NCBI GenBank assembly: GCA_002315555.1
Contig: DCHF01000041.1
Location: 1-63,675 of the forward strand
DNA length: 63,675 nucleotides
DNA from: Lachnospiraceae bacterium UBA1759
GTDB taxonomy: Bacteria > Bacillota > Clostridia > Lachnospirales > Lachnospiraceae
Reading direction: 5' to 3'
Position 1 is the stretch's first letter. Each line of letters begins with the position of its first letter. The position numbers and the translations under genes were made by a program. Positions 33,778 through 42,191 of this stretch are shown piece by piece. The notes beneath the pieces were generated by a model. It made no database searches, had not been told where the DNA came from, and saw only the letters and a list, made by a program, of their open reading frames with translations.

Positions 33778-34362
33778 GTGAAAAAACCAGCGCTTTTGAA
33801 CCTTTTCAAGGTTTGTTTATGTCTTATTATATCGTCAGGCCTGGTGATTCTGGACCGCATCACCAAGGAGTGGGCGGTCGCCGTTCTGAAGGACGGACAG
33901 GACATCATCCTGATCAAGAATGTTTTTCAGCTTCATTATCTGGAGAACCGGGGAATGGCCTTCGGCATGCTGCAGAATCAGCAGATCTTTTTCTATATTA
34001 TGACGGTCATCATCATTCTCATCGCTCTTTATATGCTGGTGAGAACACCGCTTAATAAGCGCTATATCCCGATTTTGATCGTGATCATCCTGATCATTTC
34101 CGGCGCTTTCGGCAATCTGATCGACCGCGCGTCCCAGCAGTATGTCGTGGACTTTTTGTATTTCTCGTTGATCGATTTTCCGATCTTCAATGTGGCTGAC
34201 TGCTACGTGACGGTGGGATGTTTTGCCGTTATTCTTCTGATGCTCTTCTATAAGGACGAGGAACTGAGCATTTATTCGTTGAAGAATCTTAAAAAGTGCG
34301 TGTCCGGGGACACGGAAACAGAAAAGGAAGAGGACGATGGAACAGCTTCTCGTGGGGAATGA
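33778..34362 (+). CDS. lspA: Lipoprotein signal peptidase II
   Basis: Aspartyl protease of the membrane that removes the signal peptide from prolipoproteins such as OppA in this window. 194 residues from a GTG start with AAAGGTGA upstream. Four hydrophobic segments are visible. Conserved parts are LDRITKEWA, the NRGMAFGML stretch, FGNLIDRA with the first catalytic Asp, and FNVADCYVTVG with the second. A charged C-terminal tail of about 30 residues (Glu/Lys/Thr) is extra compared with Bacillus. It overlaps the next gene by 26 bases. Confidence 0.95.
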   Translation: MKKPALLNLFKVCLCLIISSGLVILDRITKEWAVAVLKDGQDIILIKNVFQLHYLENRGMAFGMLQNQQIFFYIMTVIIILIALYMLVRTPLNKRYIPILIVIILIISGAFGNLIDRASQQYVVDFLYFSLIDFPIFNVADCYVTVGCFAVILLMLFYKDEELSIYSLKNLKKCVSGDTETEKEEDDGTASRGE

Positions 34363-35242
34363 ATCCGAAGGCAGCCGGCTGGATGCTTATCTTGCGGAGC
34401 TTTTTGAAGACCGCAGCCGTTCCTACTTTCAGAAGCTCATCAAGGACGGAAAGGTGCTCGCAAACGGAAAAGCCGTAAAGCCGAGCTATGAGGTCCGCGA
34501 GGATGACCTGATCGCCGTGGATTTTCCGGAACCGGAGGAGCTCAGGATCGAAGCCGAGGCCCTGCCGCTTGACATCGTTTATGAAGACAGCGATGTGATC
34601 CTTATCAACAAACCCAAAAATATGGTCGTTCATCCGGCTGCGGGACATTACACCGGGACGATGGTGAACGGACTTTTATATCATTGCAAGGACCTCTCCG
34701 GAATCAACGGAGTCCTGCGTCCGGGCATCGTGCATCGCATCGACCGGGATACCACGGGTATCGTGATCGCGTGCAAGAACGACCGGTCGCATAATTCCAT
34801 TGCCGCCCAGCTCAAGGAACACAGTATCGCACGTCGCTACGTGGCGCTGGTATACGGTTCGATGAAAGAGGACGAGGGAACCGTGGACGCACCCATCGGC
34901 CGTTCGCCTGCGGACCGCAAGAAAATGGCAGTCGTAGCAGACGGCAGGCATGCGGTCACCCATTGGAAGGTCCTGGAGCGTTTCGGCAAGTATATGCTCA
35001 TCGAATGCCGGCTGGAGACCGGCCGCACGCATCAGATCCGCGTGCACATGGCGTACATTCATCACCCGCTTGTGGGCGATGACGTTTACTCAAGCGCCAA
35101 GTCTCCGTTCAAGACGGAAGGACAGTGCCTTCATGCTTATCTTTTGGGCTTTGTGCATCCTTCCACGGGAGAGTATATGGAGTTTTCCGTACCGCTTCCG
35201 GATTACCTTGAAAAGATCCTGAAAGACTTAAGAAATGATTGA
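34337..35242 (+). CDS. RluA/RluD-family ribosomal pseudouridine synthase
   Basis: 301 residues. An N-terminal S4 RNA-binding domain (about 10-75: SRLDAYLAELFEDRSRSYFQKLI) is followed by the RluA catalytic domain, with HRIDRDTTGIVIACKN (catalytic Asp in RIDRDT) and GRTHQIRVHMAYIHHPLVGD. It follows lspA with an overlap, as YlyB does in Bacillus, so a large-subunit rRNA target is likely, though not proven from sequence. Its stop codon overlaps the -35 box of the 6S RNA promoter. Confidence 0.93.
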   Translation: MEQLLVGNESEGSRLDAYLAELFEDRSRSYFQKLIKDGKVLANGKAVKPSYEVREDDLIAVDFPEPEELRIEAEALPLDIVYEDSDVILINKPKNMVVHPAAGHYTGTMVNGLLYHCKDLSGINGVLRPGIVHRIDRDTTGIVIACKNDRSHNSIAAQLKEHSIARRYVALVYGSMKEDEGTVDAPIGRSPADRKKMAVVADGRHAVTHWKVLERFGKYMLIECRLETGRTHQIRVHMAYIHHPLVGDDVYSSAKSPFKTEGQCLHAYLLGFVHPSTGEYMEFSVPLPDYLEKILKDLRND

Positions 35243-35267
35243 TAAAGACACCGGAATTTGTTATAAT
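35239..35267 (+). promoter_or_regulatory. Promoter of the 6S RNA
   Basis: TTGATA (35239-35244), spacer of exactly 17 bases, and perfect TATAAT (35262-35267). The predicted start (about 35273) coincides with the first base of the 6S closing stem. The -35 box overlaps the stop codon of the pseudouridine synthase gene. Confidence 0.85.
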
Positions 35268-35272
35268 GGTTT

Positions 35273-35448
35273 AAATCCTGGGGTGTTCGCGTGCCCTGCT
35301 GTTTTGATCCTACATGACATAATCGGGATTCCTACATTGCAAGACGGATGTCAGGCCTCCTTCGAGTGGAAGGCAGAAGTACTTGTTGCGGTTACCCACC
35401 TGGCGTAAGCTGGGAGTCAATTGGCAGAGTAACGGCACTTTGGGATTT
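35273..35448 (+). ncRNA. ssrS: 6S RNA
   Basis: An RNA of about 176 bases whose ends form a 13-pair closing stem: 35273-35285 (AAATCCTGGGGTG) with 35436-35448 (CACTTTGGGATTT). The 5' GGGGTGTTCGCGTGCCCTG and 3' GGTTACCC...GGCACTTTGGGATT match the conserved ends of 6S RNA, which mimics an open promoter and holds housekeeping sigma-RNA polymerase. The middle can form the large bubble and a terminal hairpin arm. No T-box core is present. There is no terminator before the leuS ATG 28 bases on, so the 3' end is probably made by processing. Confidence 0.82.
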
Positions 35449-35476
35449 ATTGGTGTTTATAAGAGGAGTTTAAATT

Positions 35477-37888
35477 ATGAGATACGAGCCGGAAAATATT
35501 GAAAAGAAATGGCAGAAATACTGGGAGGAGCGTGAGACCTTCAAGACCGATGTCTGGGATTTCTCAAAGCCCAAGTATTATGTACTGGATATGTTCCCGT
35601 ACCCGTCGGGGGTAGGCCTTCATGCAGGTCATCCGGAAGGATATACGGCAACGGACATCATGTCCCGTATGAAGAGAATGCAGGGCTACAACGTCCTTCA
35701 TCCGATGGGATATGACTCCTTCGGTCTTCCGGCAGAGCAGTACGCGGTAAGCACCGGCAATCATCCGGATGGTTTCACCCAGATGAATATCGCTACCTTC
35801 TCTCATCAGTTGAAGGAGCTTGGCTTTGACTACGACTGGTCCAAGATGATCGCGACCAGTGATGCCGAATTTTATAAATGGACCCAGTGGATCTTCAAGA
35901 AACTGTACGAAGCAGGCTATGCAAAGTACATCGACATGCCGGTCAACTGGTGTGAAGAGCTCGGAACCGTTCTGTCAAACGATGAAGTCATCGACGGCAA
36001 GTCCGAGCGCGGCGGCTACCCGGTCATCCGTAAGAACATGAAGCAGTGGGTCATCGATCAGCCGGCTTTCGCTGAAAAACTTCTGGAAGGTCTGGAAGAG
36101 ATCGACTGGCCGGAATCCACAAAGGATATCCAGCGTCACTGGATCGGAAAGTCCACCGGTGTTGAAGTTGATTTTCAGATCGTGGGCGGCGGTCAGTTCT
36201 CCATCTACACGACCTGTATCGAAACCATCTACGGCATTACCTTCATGGTACTTGCTCCGGACGGACAGATCGTCAAAGATCTGATGCCCCGTATCGAGAA
36301 TAAAGAAGAAGTTCAGGCCTATGTCGATGAAACGCTGAAGAAGAACGACATGGACCGCACCGAACTGAACAAGACCAAGTCCGGCTGCATGCTGAAGGGC
36401 GTTACCTGCATCAATCCGGTCAATGGTAAAGAGGTTCCGTTATTCATCGGCGACTTCGTCCTTGCAAACTACGGTACCGGCGCTGTCATGGCCGTTCCGA
36501 GCCACGACCAGCGTGACTTTGAATATGCACAGGTACACGGACTTCAGTACATTCAGGTCATTGAAGGACGCGATACCACGGACCATGCATTTGAAAAACA
36601 GGACTACCTCGGAAAGGGCTGCAAGCTCATTAATTCCGAAGAGTTTACCGGTCTGACCGTTGAAGAAGCGAAGAAGGCCATTACCGCAAAGCTGGTCGAC
36701 ATGGGTGTTGCCCGTGAGACTACGAACTATCATTTCCGTGAATGGATCTTTGCCCGCCAGCGTTACTGGGGCGAGCCGGTTCCGGTCGTTCACGGGGAAG
36801 ACGGTGAGATCCACGTCCTTCCGGATGAAGAGCTTCCGCTCATCCTTCCGGAGCTTGCCGATTACAAGGGCAAGAACGGTCGCGCACCGCTTGAAAACGC
36901 AGTGGAATGGAAGCAGTATGACAAGAACGGTATCAAGGGCGTTCGAGAGACTTCGACGATGCCCGGCTCCGCAGGTTCAAGCTGGTACTATTTCAGATAT
37001 ATCGATCCGCACAATGACACCTGCTTTGCAGATCCGGAGCTGATCAAGCACTGGATGCCGGTCGACCTCTATGTAGGCGGTCCGGAGCATGCAGTCGGCC
37101 ATCTGATGTATTCCAGAATCTGGAACCGTTTCCTCTATGACAACGGCCTTTCACCGGTCAAGGAGCCGTTCAAGAAGCTGGTCCATCAGGGTATGATCCT
37201 CGGCGAGAACGGTATCAAGATGGGTAAGCGTTTCCCGAAGTACGTTGTAAATCCGAGCGACATCGTCCGTGACTACGGCGCAGATACGCTTCGCCTTTAC
37301 GAAATGTTCATGGGACCGCTTGAAGTCTCCAAGCCGTGGAGCCCGCAGGGTGTTGACGGTGCAAGAAAGTTCCTGAACCGTGTATTCACGATGTTCACCG
37401 AAGAGGGCAATATCTGTGAAGACAAGAAGGATGAACTGACCAAGGTCTATCATCAGACCGTTAAGAAGGTCACGGAAGACTTTGAGAAGCTGGCATTCAA
37501 TACCGCGATCTCTCAGCTCATGATCTTCATCAACGCCTGCTACAAGGCCGGCAGCTGCCCGCAGGAATATGCGGAAGGCTTTGTCAAGATGATCTCCTGC
37601 ATCACCCCGCATATGGGTGAAGAGCTGTGGAGCATCCTGGGTCATGATTCCACCATCGCGTATGAAGCATGGCCGGTATACGATGAAGAGGCGATCCGCG
37701 AGGATACCATCGAAATCGCCGTACAGGTCAACGGTAAGGTTCGTAAGACCATTATGATCGCAAAGGTCACTTCCAAGGAAGATGCCATTGCAGCCGGTAA
37801 GGAAGCACTCGGTGATAAGCTGACCGGTACCATCGTGAAGGAAATCTACGTTCCGGGCAGAATCGTTAATATTGTTGTAAAGCCGTAA
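35477..37888 (+). CDS. leuS: Leucyl-tRNA synthetase
   Basis: 803 residues, bacterial type. HIGH motif HAGH at 49-52 in YPSGVGLHAGHPEGYTATDI. The KMSKS loop reads KMGKR at 581-585, keeping both lysines but losing the serines. The CP1 editing domain includes the conserved TRP-like region and GTGAVMAVPSHDQRDFEYA. The C-terminal domain ends IYVPGRIVNIVVKP. AAGAGGAG precedes the ATG. It lies 28 bases after the 6S RNA, so it may be transcribed from the 6S promoter. A GTAAAGCC/GGCTTTAC hairpin spans the stop codon. Confidence 0.97.
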   Translation: MRYEPENIEKKWQKYWEERETFKTDVWDFSKPKYYVLDMFPYPSGVGLHAGHPEGYTATDIMSRMKRMQGYNVLHPMGYDSFGLPAEQYAVSTGNHPDGFTQMNIATFSHQLKELGFDYDWSKMIATSDAEFYKWTQWIFKKLYEAGYAKYIDMPVNWCEELGTVLSNDEVIDGKSERGGYPVIRKNMKQWVIDQPAFAEKLLEGLEEIDWPESTKDIQRHWIGKSTGVEVDFQIVGGGQFSIYTTCIETIYGITFMVLAPDGQIVKDLMPRIENKEEVQAYVDETLKKNDMDRTELNKTKSGCMLKGVTCINPVNGKEVPLFIGDFVLANYGTGAVMAVPSHDQRDFEYAQVHGLQYIQVIEGRDTTDHAFEKQDYLGKGCKLINSEEFTGLTVEEAKKAITAKLVDMGVARETTNYHFREWIFARQRYWGEPVPVVHGEDGEIHVLPDEELPLILPELADYKGKNGRAPLENAVEWKQYDKNGIKGVRETSTMPGSAGSSWYYFRYIDPHNDTCFADPELIKHWMPVDLYVGGPEHAVGHLMYSRIWNRFLYDNGLSPVKEPFKKLVHQGMILGENGIKMGKRFPKYVVNPSDIVRDYGADTLRLYEMFMGPLEVSKPWSPQGVDGARKFLNRVFTMFTEEGNICEDKKDELTKVYHQTVKKVTEDFEKLAFNTAISQLMIFINACYKAGSCPQEYAEGFVKMISCITPHMGEELWSILGHDSTIAYEAWPVYDEEAIREDTIEIAVQVNGKVRKTIMIAKVTSKEDAIAAGKEALGDKLTGTIVKEIYVPGRIVNIVVKP

Positions 37889-37939
37889 ACCGGCTTTACT
37901 GCAGCATTTATAGATCCTTTTAACAAAGGGTATACGGGA

Positions 37940-38830
37940 ATGAAAAAGATATTATTCATTTTCAATGCAAAGGCGGGCCACGCAGCCATAGGAAGCCATT
38001 TGCTCGAGATCATCGACGCGTTTAACAGTGAAGATACCAGTCTGACCGTTATGACGACCCGTTATTGCGGGCACGCAACGGAGCTGGTAAGGACCTTCGG
38101 TCCGGAGTATGACGTGATCTTAACGAGCGGAGGCGATGGCACTGTAAACGAGATCGCCAACGGCCTGATCGCCATTGAAAAAAAGATTCCCGTGATGTAC
38201 ATCCCGACGGGTACCACGAATGACTTTGCAAGTTCGCTGGGGCTCAGCTCGGATATCACAAAGTGCATCAAACAGCTGACATCGGGTGAACTGTTTGTTT
38301 CCGATGCGGGCATGCTGAATGATCGCGCGTTTATGTATGTGGCAGCATTTGGAACCCCGGTCAATGTGACTTACACAACTCCTCAGGAAGAGAAGAATAT
38401 GTGGGGATATCCGGCATACGTAAGCCGTTTTCTGAAGACACTTCCCGCACTGAGACCGTTTCATCTGAAGATCAGTACCGGTGACCGTGAGATCGAAGGT
38501 GATTACCTGTTCGGATTCGTGACGAATTCCTACAGCGTCTCCGGATTTAAAGGCGTTACCGGAAAAAACGTTTCTCTGAACGACGGACTTTTTGAGTTTA
38601 CGCTCATAAGAAATGTTCAGAATGTCGTGGAATTTGCAGAGCTTCTTTCTGCGGCCCACACACTGCTCGATGAAAAACCCGATGAAAAGTACATCGAACG
38701 GTTCGCCGTTTCGGAACTCCGGGTCGAATGTGATGAAGAACTCGAGTGGAATGTGGACGGAGAGTTTGGCGGAAAATTCCGTGACTCGAAAATTACTGTG
38801 TTGAAAAGCGCGGTAACTTTCGTTGTGTAA
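37940..38830 (+). CDS. Diacylglycerol/lipid kinase (DagK/YegS family)
   Basis: 296 residues, soluble. The N-terminal nucleotide-binding domain begins KKILFIFNAKAGHA (normally NPxSG) and has the hallmark SGGDGTVNEIANGL. MYIPTGTTNDFASSLGL is the second conserved block. The C-terminal beta-sandwich ends FGGKFRDSKITVLKSAVTFVV, with DGEFG-like sequence near the active site. Members phosphorylate diacylglycerol or related lipids; the substrate cannot be read from sequence. It is followed closely by rpoD. Confidence 0.9.
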   Translation: MKKILFIFNAKAGHAAIGSHLLEIIDAFNSEDTSLTVMTTRYCGHATELVRTFGPEYDVILTSGGDGTVNEIANGLIAIEKKIPVMYIPTGTTNDFASSLGLSSDITKCIKQLTSGELFVSDAGMLNDRAFMYVAAFGTPVNVTYTTPQEEKNMWGYPAYVSRFLKTLPALRPFHLKISTGDREIEGDYLFGFVTNSYSVSGFKGVTGKNVSLNDGLFEFTLIRNVQNVVEFAELLSAAHTLLDEKPDEKYIERFAVSELRVECDEELEWNVDGEFGGKFRDSKITVLKSAVTFVV

Positions 38831-38853
38831 TTTTGGTGAAAGGAACAGCTTTC

Positions 38854-40161
38854 ATGAAGAAAGATATCGAGATGAAAAACGAAGAGTTAGTCGAAGAGGA
38901 AGAGACCGCTAAAAAGCCGGCCCGTTCCCGCAAGAAAAAGGAAGTGCAGCCGGAGCCGGAGAAGGAGACCGTGGAGAGTGAGCTCGTCATGGACGAATAC
39001 TCCGATGACGAGGCGCTTGTTGCGGAAGAAGAGGCGGAGAAGAAGAACGGTGTGACACCGGAGCTTCTTGTTAAGCTGGTCGAATTCGGTAAGAGCCACA
39101 ATAATACGCTGGAGATCGATGATATCAACAATTTCTTTAAGGGAATAACCCTGACTGCGGAAAATGTTGACGACATCATTGCTTACCTGGAATCCAAGAA
39201 GATCGACGTTCTTCGTATTACGAGCGATGATGTCATGCTGGATGAGGACATTCTTCTGGATGACGACATCGACCTTGTGGATGACGATGAAGAGGTCATT
39301 GATATTGACAGCATCGACCTTCTGGAAGGTGTGGGCACCGGTGACCCGGTCCGCATGTACTTAAAGGAGATCGGTATGGTTCCGCTGCTTTCCGCAGATG
39401 AGGAGACCGAGCTTGCCAAGAAGAAGGCCGATGGTGACGAGACTGCGAAGCAGCGTCTGATCGAGGCCAATCTCCGTCTGGTCGTCAGCATCGCAAAGCG
39501 TTATACCGGACGTGGCATGAGCTTCCTGGATCTTGTACAGGAAGGTAACCTGGGTCTGATCAAGGGCGTAGAAAAGTTCGATTATACCAAGGGCTATAAG
39601 CTTTCCACCTATGCAACCTGGTGGATCCGCCAGTCCGTTACCAGAGCACTCGCCGATCAGGCAAGAACCATTCGTGTGCCGGTCCATATGGTCGAGACCA
39701 TCAACAAGATGTCCAAGATGCAGCGTAAGCTGACTCTGGAACTTGGTTACGAGCCGTCCGTGGCAGAGCTTGCGCAGGCGCTGGATCTTCCGGAAGCCAA
39801 GGTCATGGAAATTATGCAGATCGCGCGTGAGCCCGCATCCCTGGAGACCCCCATCGGTGAGGAGGACGATTCCAACCTGGGCGATTTCGTTGCGGATACC
39901 AATACCGTAACACCGGAGCTGAATGTTGAGAACGTGATGCTTCGTGAAGAGATCGATACCTTACTGGGCGACCTCAAGGAGAGAGAACGTCAGGTAATCA
40001 TCCTACGTTTCGGTCTGGAAGACGGACATCCGAGAACCCTGGAAGAGGTCGGCAAGGAATTCAACGTTACCCGTGAGCGTATCCGCCAGATCGAAGCCAA
40101 GGCACTCCGCAAACTGAGAAATCCGGTCCGTTCAAAGAGAATCCGTGATTTCCTGCAGTAA
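38854..40161 (+). CDS. rpoD: RNA polymerase primary sigma factor
   Basis: 435 residues from the ATG at 38854 (AAAGGA 9 bases upstream); a TTG at 38833 in frame is less likely. After a Lys/Glu-rich N-terminal extension, region 1.1 spans about 65-115 and region 1.2 contains DPVRMYLKEIGMVPLLS. Region 2 has NLRLVVSIAKRYTGRGMSFLDLVQEGN and the -10 recognition helix YKLSTYATWWIRQSVTRAL. Region 4.2 has TLEEVGKEFNVTRERIRQIE. Promoters found in this window fit its TTGACA/TATAAT type. dnaG, usually adjacent in Firmicutes, is not present. The stop overlaps queH by 1 base. Confidence 0.97.
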   Translation: MKKDIEMKNEELVEEEETAKKPARSRKKKEVQPEPEKETVESELVMDEYSDDEALVAEEEAEKKNGVTPELLVKLVEFGKSHNNTLEIDDINNFFKGITLTAENVDDIIAYLESKKIDVLRITSDDVMLDEDILLDDDIDLVDDDEEVIDIDSIDLLEGVGTGDPVRMYLKEIGMVPLLSADEETELAKKKADGDETAKQRLIEANLRLVVSIAKRYTGRGMSFLDLVQEGNLGLIKGVEKFDYTKGYKLSTYATWWIRQSVTRALADQARTIRVPVHMVETINKMSKMQRKLTLELGYEPSVAELAQALDLPEAKVMEIMQIAREPASLETPIGEEDDSNLGDFVADTNTVTPELNVENVMLREEIDTLLGDLKERERQVIILRFGLEDGHPRTLEEVGKEFNVTRERIRQIEAKALRKLRNPVRSKRIRDFLQ

Positions 40162-40817
40162 TGAACAAGCGGAATTATCAGAAAGAACTTGAAGATATCA
40201 TAAAAGGGTTGGAAAACACTCCAACCCTTTTATTGCATAGTTGCTGCGCGCCTTGCAGCTCCTATGTGCTTGAATATCTGTCAAAATTCTTTGAGATCAC
40301 GGTGTTTTATTACAATCCGAATATTTCTCCCGAGGCGGAATACCGGTATCGGACGGAAGAAGTACAGCGGCTGATCCGCGAGCTTCCCACGGAGCATCCG
40401 GTGCATTTCATTGAGGGAAAATACGATCCCGAACGCTTTTACGAAGCGGCACACGGACTTGAGAAGGTCCCGGAAGGTGGGGAGCGCTGCGAAAAGTGCT
40501 TCCGGCTTCGTTTACAGGAGGCTGCGGAAGAAGCGGAAAAGGGCGGATATGATTACTTCACGACGACTCTGACGATCAGTCCCATGAAGGACGCGGCACT
40601 GTTAAACAGCATCGGCGAGGAAGAGGCGGAGGCGTATGACATTGTCTGGCTTCCCTCGGATTTTAAAAAGAAAAACGGGTATCACCGTTCCGTGGAGCTT
40701 TCCGCGGAATACGGTCTGTACCGCCAGGATTTCTGCGGATGCGTGTTTTCCAGGGCGGAAGCGGAAGAACGAAAAAAGAAACAGAAGGTAAACGAAAACG
40801 ATGAAAGCGGGTTATGA
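40161..40817 (+). CDS. queH: Epoxyqueuosine reductase QueH
   Basis: Catalyses the last step of queuosine synthesis in tRNA (epoxyqueuosine to queuosine) in organisms lacking QueG. 218 residues. The N-terminal LLHSCCAPCSSYVLEYL supplies CC and CxxC-type cysteines; CEKCF and the C-terminal QDFCGCVFS supply the rest of the Fe-S and redox cysteines. YNPNISPEAEYRYR is another family block. The start codon overlaps the rpoD stop. Codons 14-24 lie inside a terminator-like hairpin. It overlaps alr by 17 bases. Confidence 0.92.
   Translation: MNKRNYQKELEDIIKGLENTPTLLLHSCCAPCSSYVLEYLSKFFEITVFYYNPNISPEAEYRYRTEEVQRLIRELPTEHPVHFIEGKYDPERFYEAAHGLEKVPEGGERCEKCFRLRLQEAAEEAEKGGYDYFTTTLTISPMKDAALLNSIGEEEAEAYDIVWLPSDFKKKNGYHRSVELSAEYGLYRQDFCGCVFSRAEAEERKKKQKVNENDESGL
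40202..40235 (+). terminator. Terminator-like hairpin inside the start of queH
   Basis: AAAAGGGTTGGA (40202-40213) pairs perfectly with TCCAACCCTTTT (40220-40231) around AAACAC, followed by TATTG. It lies 41 bases after the rpoD stop and inside the queH coding sequence, so it could end most rpoD transcripts. Confidence 0.6.
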
Positions 40818-41973
40818 GCGCATTTATGCGAAAGTAGACCTTGATATCATAAAAGAAAATCTGGATTCGATCATGAAACGTTCGGAGCCGAAGAGCAGGG
40901 CCTGTGCGGTCCTGAAGGCCGATGGTTACGGCCACGGCGCGGTGGAGATCGCGCATGTGATCGAGGACAGGGTCTGGGGCTTTGCGGTAGCCACGGTCGA
41001 TGAAGGACTCGAGATGCGGAGGACGGGCATTCAAAAGCCGATCCTGCTTCTCGGTTATGCGAATGAGAACCGTTATGCGGAACTGATCCGTAATGAGATC
41101 CGCGTGCCGGTCTTTGAAAAGGATATGGCGCAAGCGCTGGATCGTACCGCGGCGGAGACCGGAAAGAAGGCCCTCGTGCACATAAAGGTCGATACCGGTA
41201 TGAGCCGCATCGGACTCTTACCGGATGCGGAAGGCCTGGAAACGGCAAAGGAGATTGCTTCCTGTAAAAATCTGAATGTTGAAGGCATTTTTACGCACCT
41301 CGCAACGGCGGATATGGTGGAAAACGCTCCGGCGCTCCTGCAGATCCAAAAGTTCCTTTCCTTTACGAAGGAGCTGAAGAACGCCGGTGTAAACATCTCT
41401 CTCAAGCATTACGCAAACAGTGCGGCATCCATGGCCCTCGATACTTCGGAATCGGACCTTTGCCGCATCGGCATTTCGCTGTACGGACTTTATCCTTCCG
41501 ATGAGCTTGACTGGTCGGAAACACCCATTCGGCCTGCGCTTTCTCTGTATTCGCAGGTTACCTTTGTGAAAACGCTTCCGAAGGGAACGGCCATCGGCTA
41601 TGGCGGAAGCTATGTGACAGAGAAGGAACAGACTATCGCGACCGTATCCTGCGGTTATGCGGACGGTTACTCAAGAGGCCTCTCCAATAAGGCGGACGTT
41701 TTAATTCGCGGCAAGCGCTGTAAGGTCGCAGGCCGTATATGCATGGACCAGTTCATGGTCGATGTCACCCCGCTCACGGAAGCCGGAATTCCGGTCCGCC
41801 GTGGCGATACCGTCACCCTGATCGGCACGGACGGTGATGAGACCGTCACAATGGAGGAGCTCGGCGCGCTTTCCGGTCGTTTCAACTACGAGTTTGCGTG
41901 TGAACTCAGTAAGCGTGTTCCGCATGTGTTCATAGAAAACGGACAGGAAGTCTCCTGCAGGGATTATTTCTGA
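40801..41973 (+). CDS. alr: Alanine racemase
   Basis: PLP enzyme that interconverts L- and D-alanine, supplying D-Ala for peptidoglycan (MurF, upstream in this window, uses its product). 390 residues. The PLP lysine is in VLKADGYGHGAVEIA, the catalytic Tyr is in AIGYGGSYVT, and the C-terminal domain has GRICMDQFMVDVT. GMSRIGL and THLATAD are other family blocks. It begins inside the queH end and is followed by a strong terminator. Confidence 0.96.
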   Translation: MKAGYERIYAKVDLDIIKENLDSIMKRSEPKSRACAVLKADGYGHGAVEIAHVIEDRVWGFAVATVDEGLEMRRTGIQKPILLLGYANENRYAELIRNEIRVPVFEKDMAQALDRTAAETGKKALVHIKVDTGMSRIGLLPDAEGLETAKEIASCKNLNVEGIFTHLATADMVENAPALLQIQKFLSFTKELKNAGVNISLKHYANSAASMALDTSESDLCRIGISLYGLYPSDELDWSETPIRPALSLYSQVTFVKTLPKGTAIGYGGSYVTEKEQTIATVSCGYADGYSRGLSNKADVLIRGKRCKVAGRICMDQFMVDVTPLTEAGIPVRRGDTVTLIGTDGDETVTMEELGALSGRFNYEFACELSKRVPHVFIENGQEVSCRDYF

Positions 41974-42016
41974 CCGGACTTTCACAAAGTTTCCTGAAAA
42001 TCCAACAAATGAAGCT

Positions 42017-42069
42017 CCGTGCTGTCCTTCTTTTTCGAATGTGACAGCACGGATTTTTTATGTTTTTTT
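42017..42069 (+). terminator. Intrinsic terminator of the rpoD–alr region
   Basis: CCGTGCTGTC (42017-42026) pairs with GACAGCACGG (42043-42052), followed by ATTTTTTATGTTTTTTT. Confidence 0.92.
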
Positions 42070-42072
42070 CAC

Positions 42073-42101
42073 TTGTCATTCGCACATGATGAGTATATAT
42101 T
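42073..42101 (+). promoter_or_regulatory. Predicted promoter of the DUF5107/TPR gene
   Basis: TTGTCA (42073-42078), 17-base spacer, TATATT (42096-42101). It leaves a leader of about 85 bases ending in AAGGAGAAG before the ATG at 42192. A short GCGGCA/TGCCGC pair (near 42121 and 42139) can form in the leader. Confidence 0.75.
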
Positions 42102-42191
42102 CAAGGTAGTATATAGCTCGGCGGCAGAGTTCGGTAATTGCCGCACATCATAAAAACCATTGCAAATAATCATACACTAAGGAGAAGTGCG

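Noticed and set aside
35273..35448. T-box leader for leuS
   Set aside because: The conserved T-box sequence and an antiterminator/terminator pair are absent, while both ends pair as in 6S RNA.
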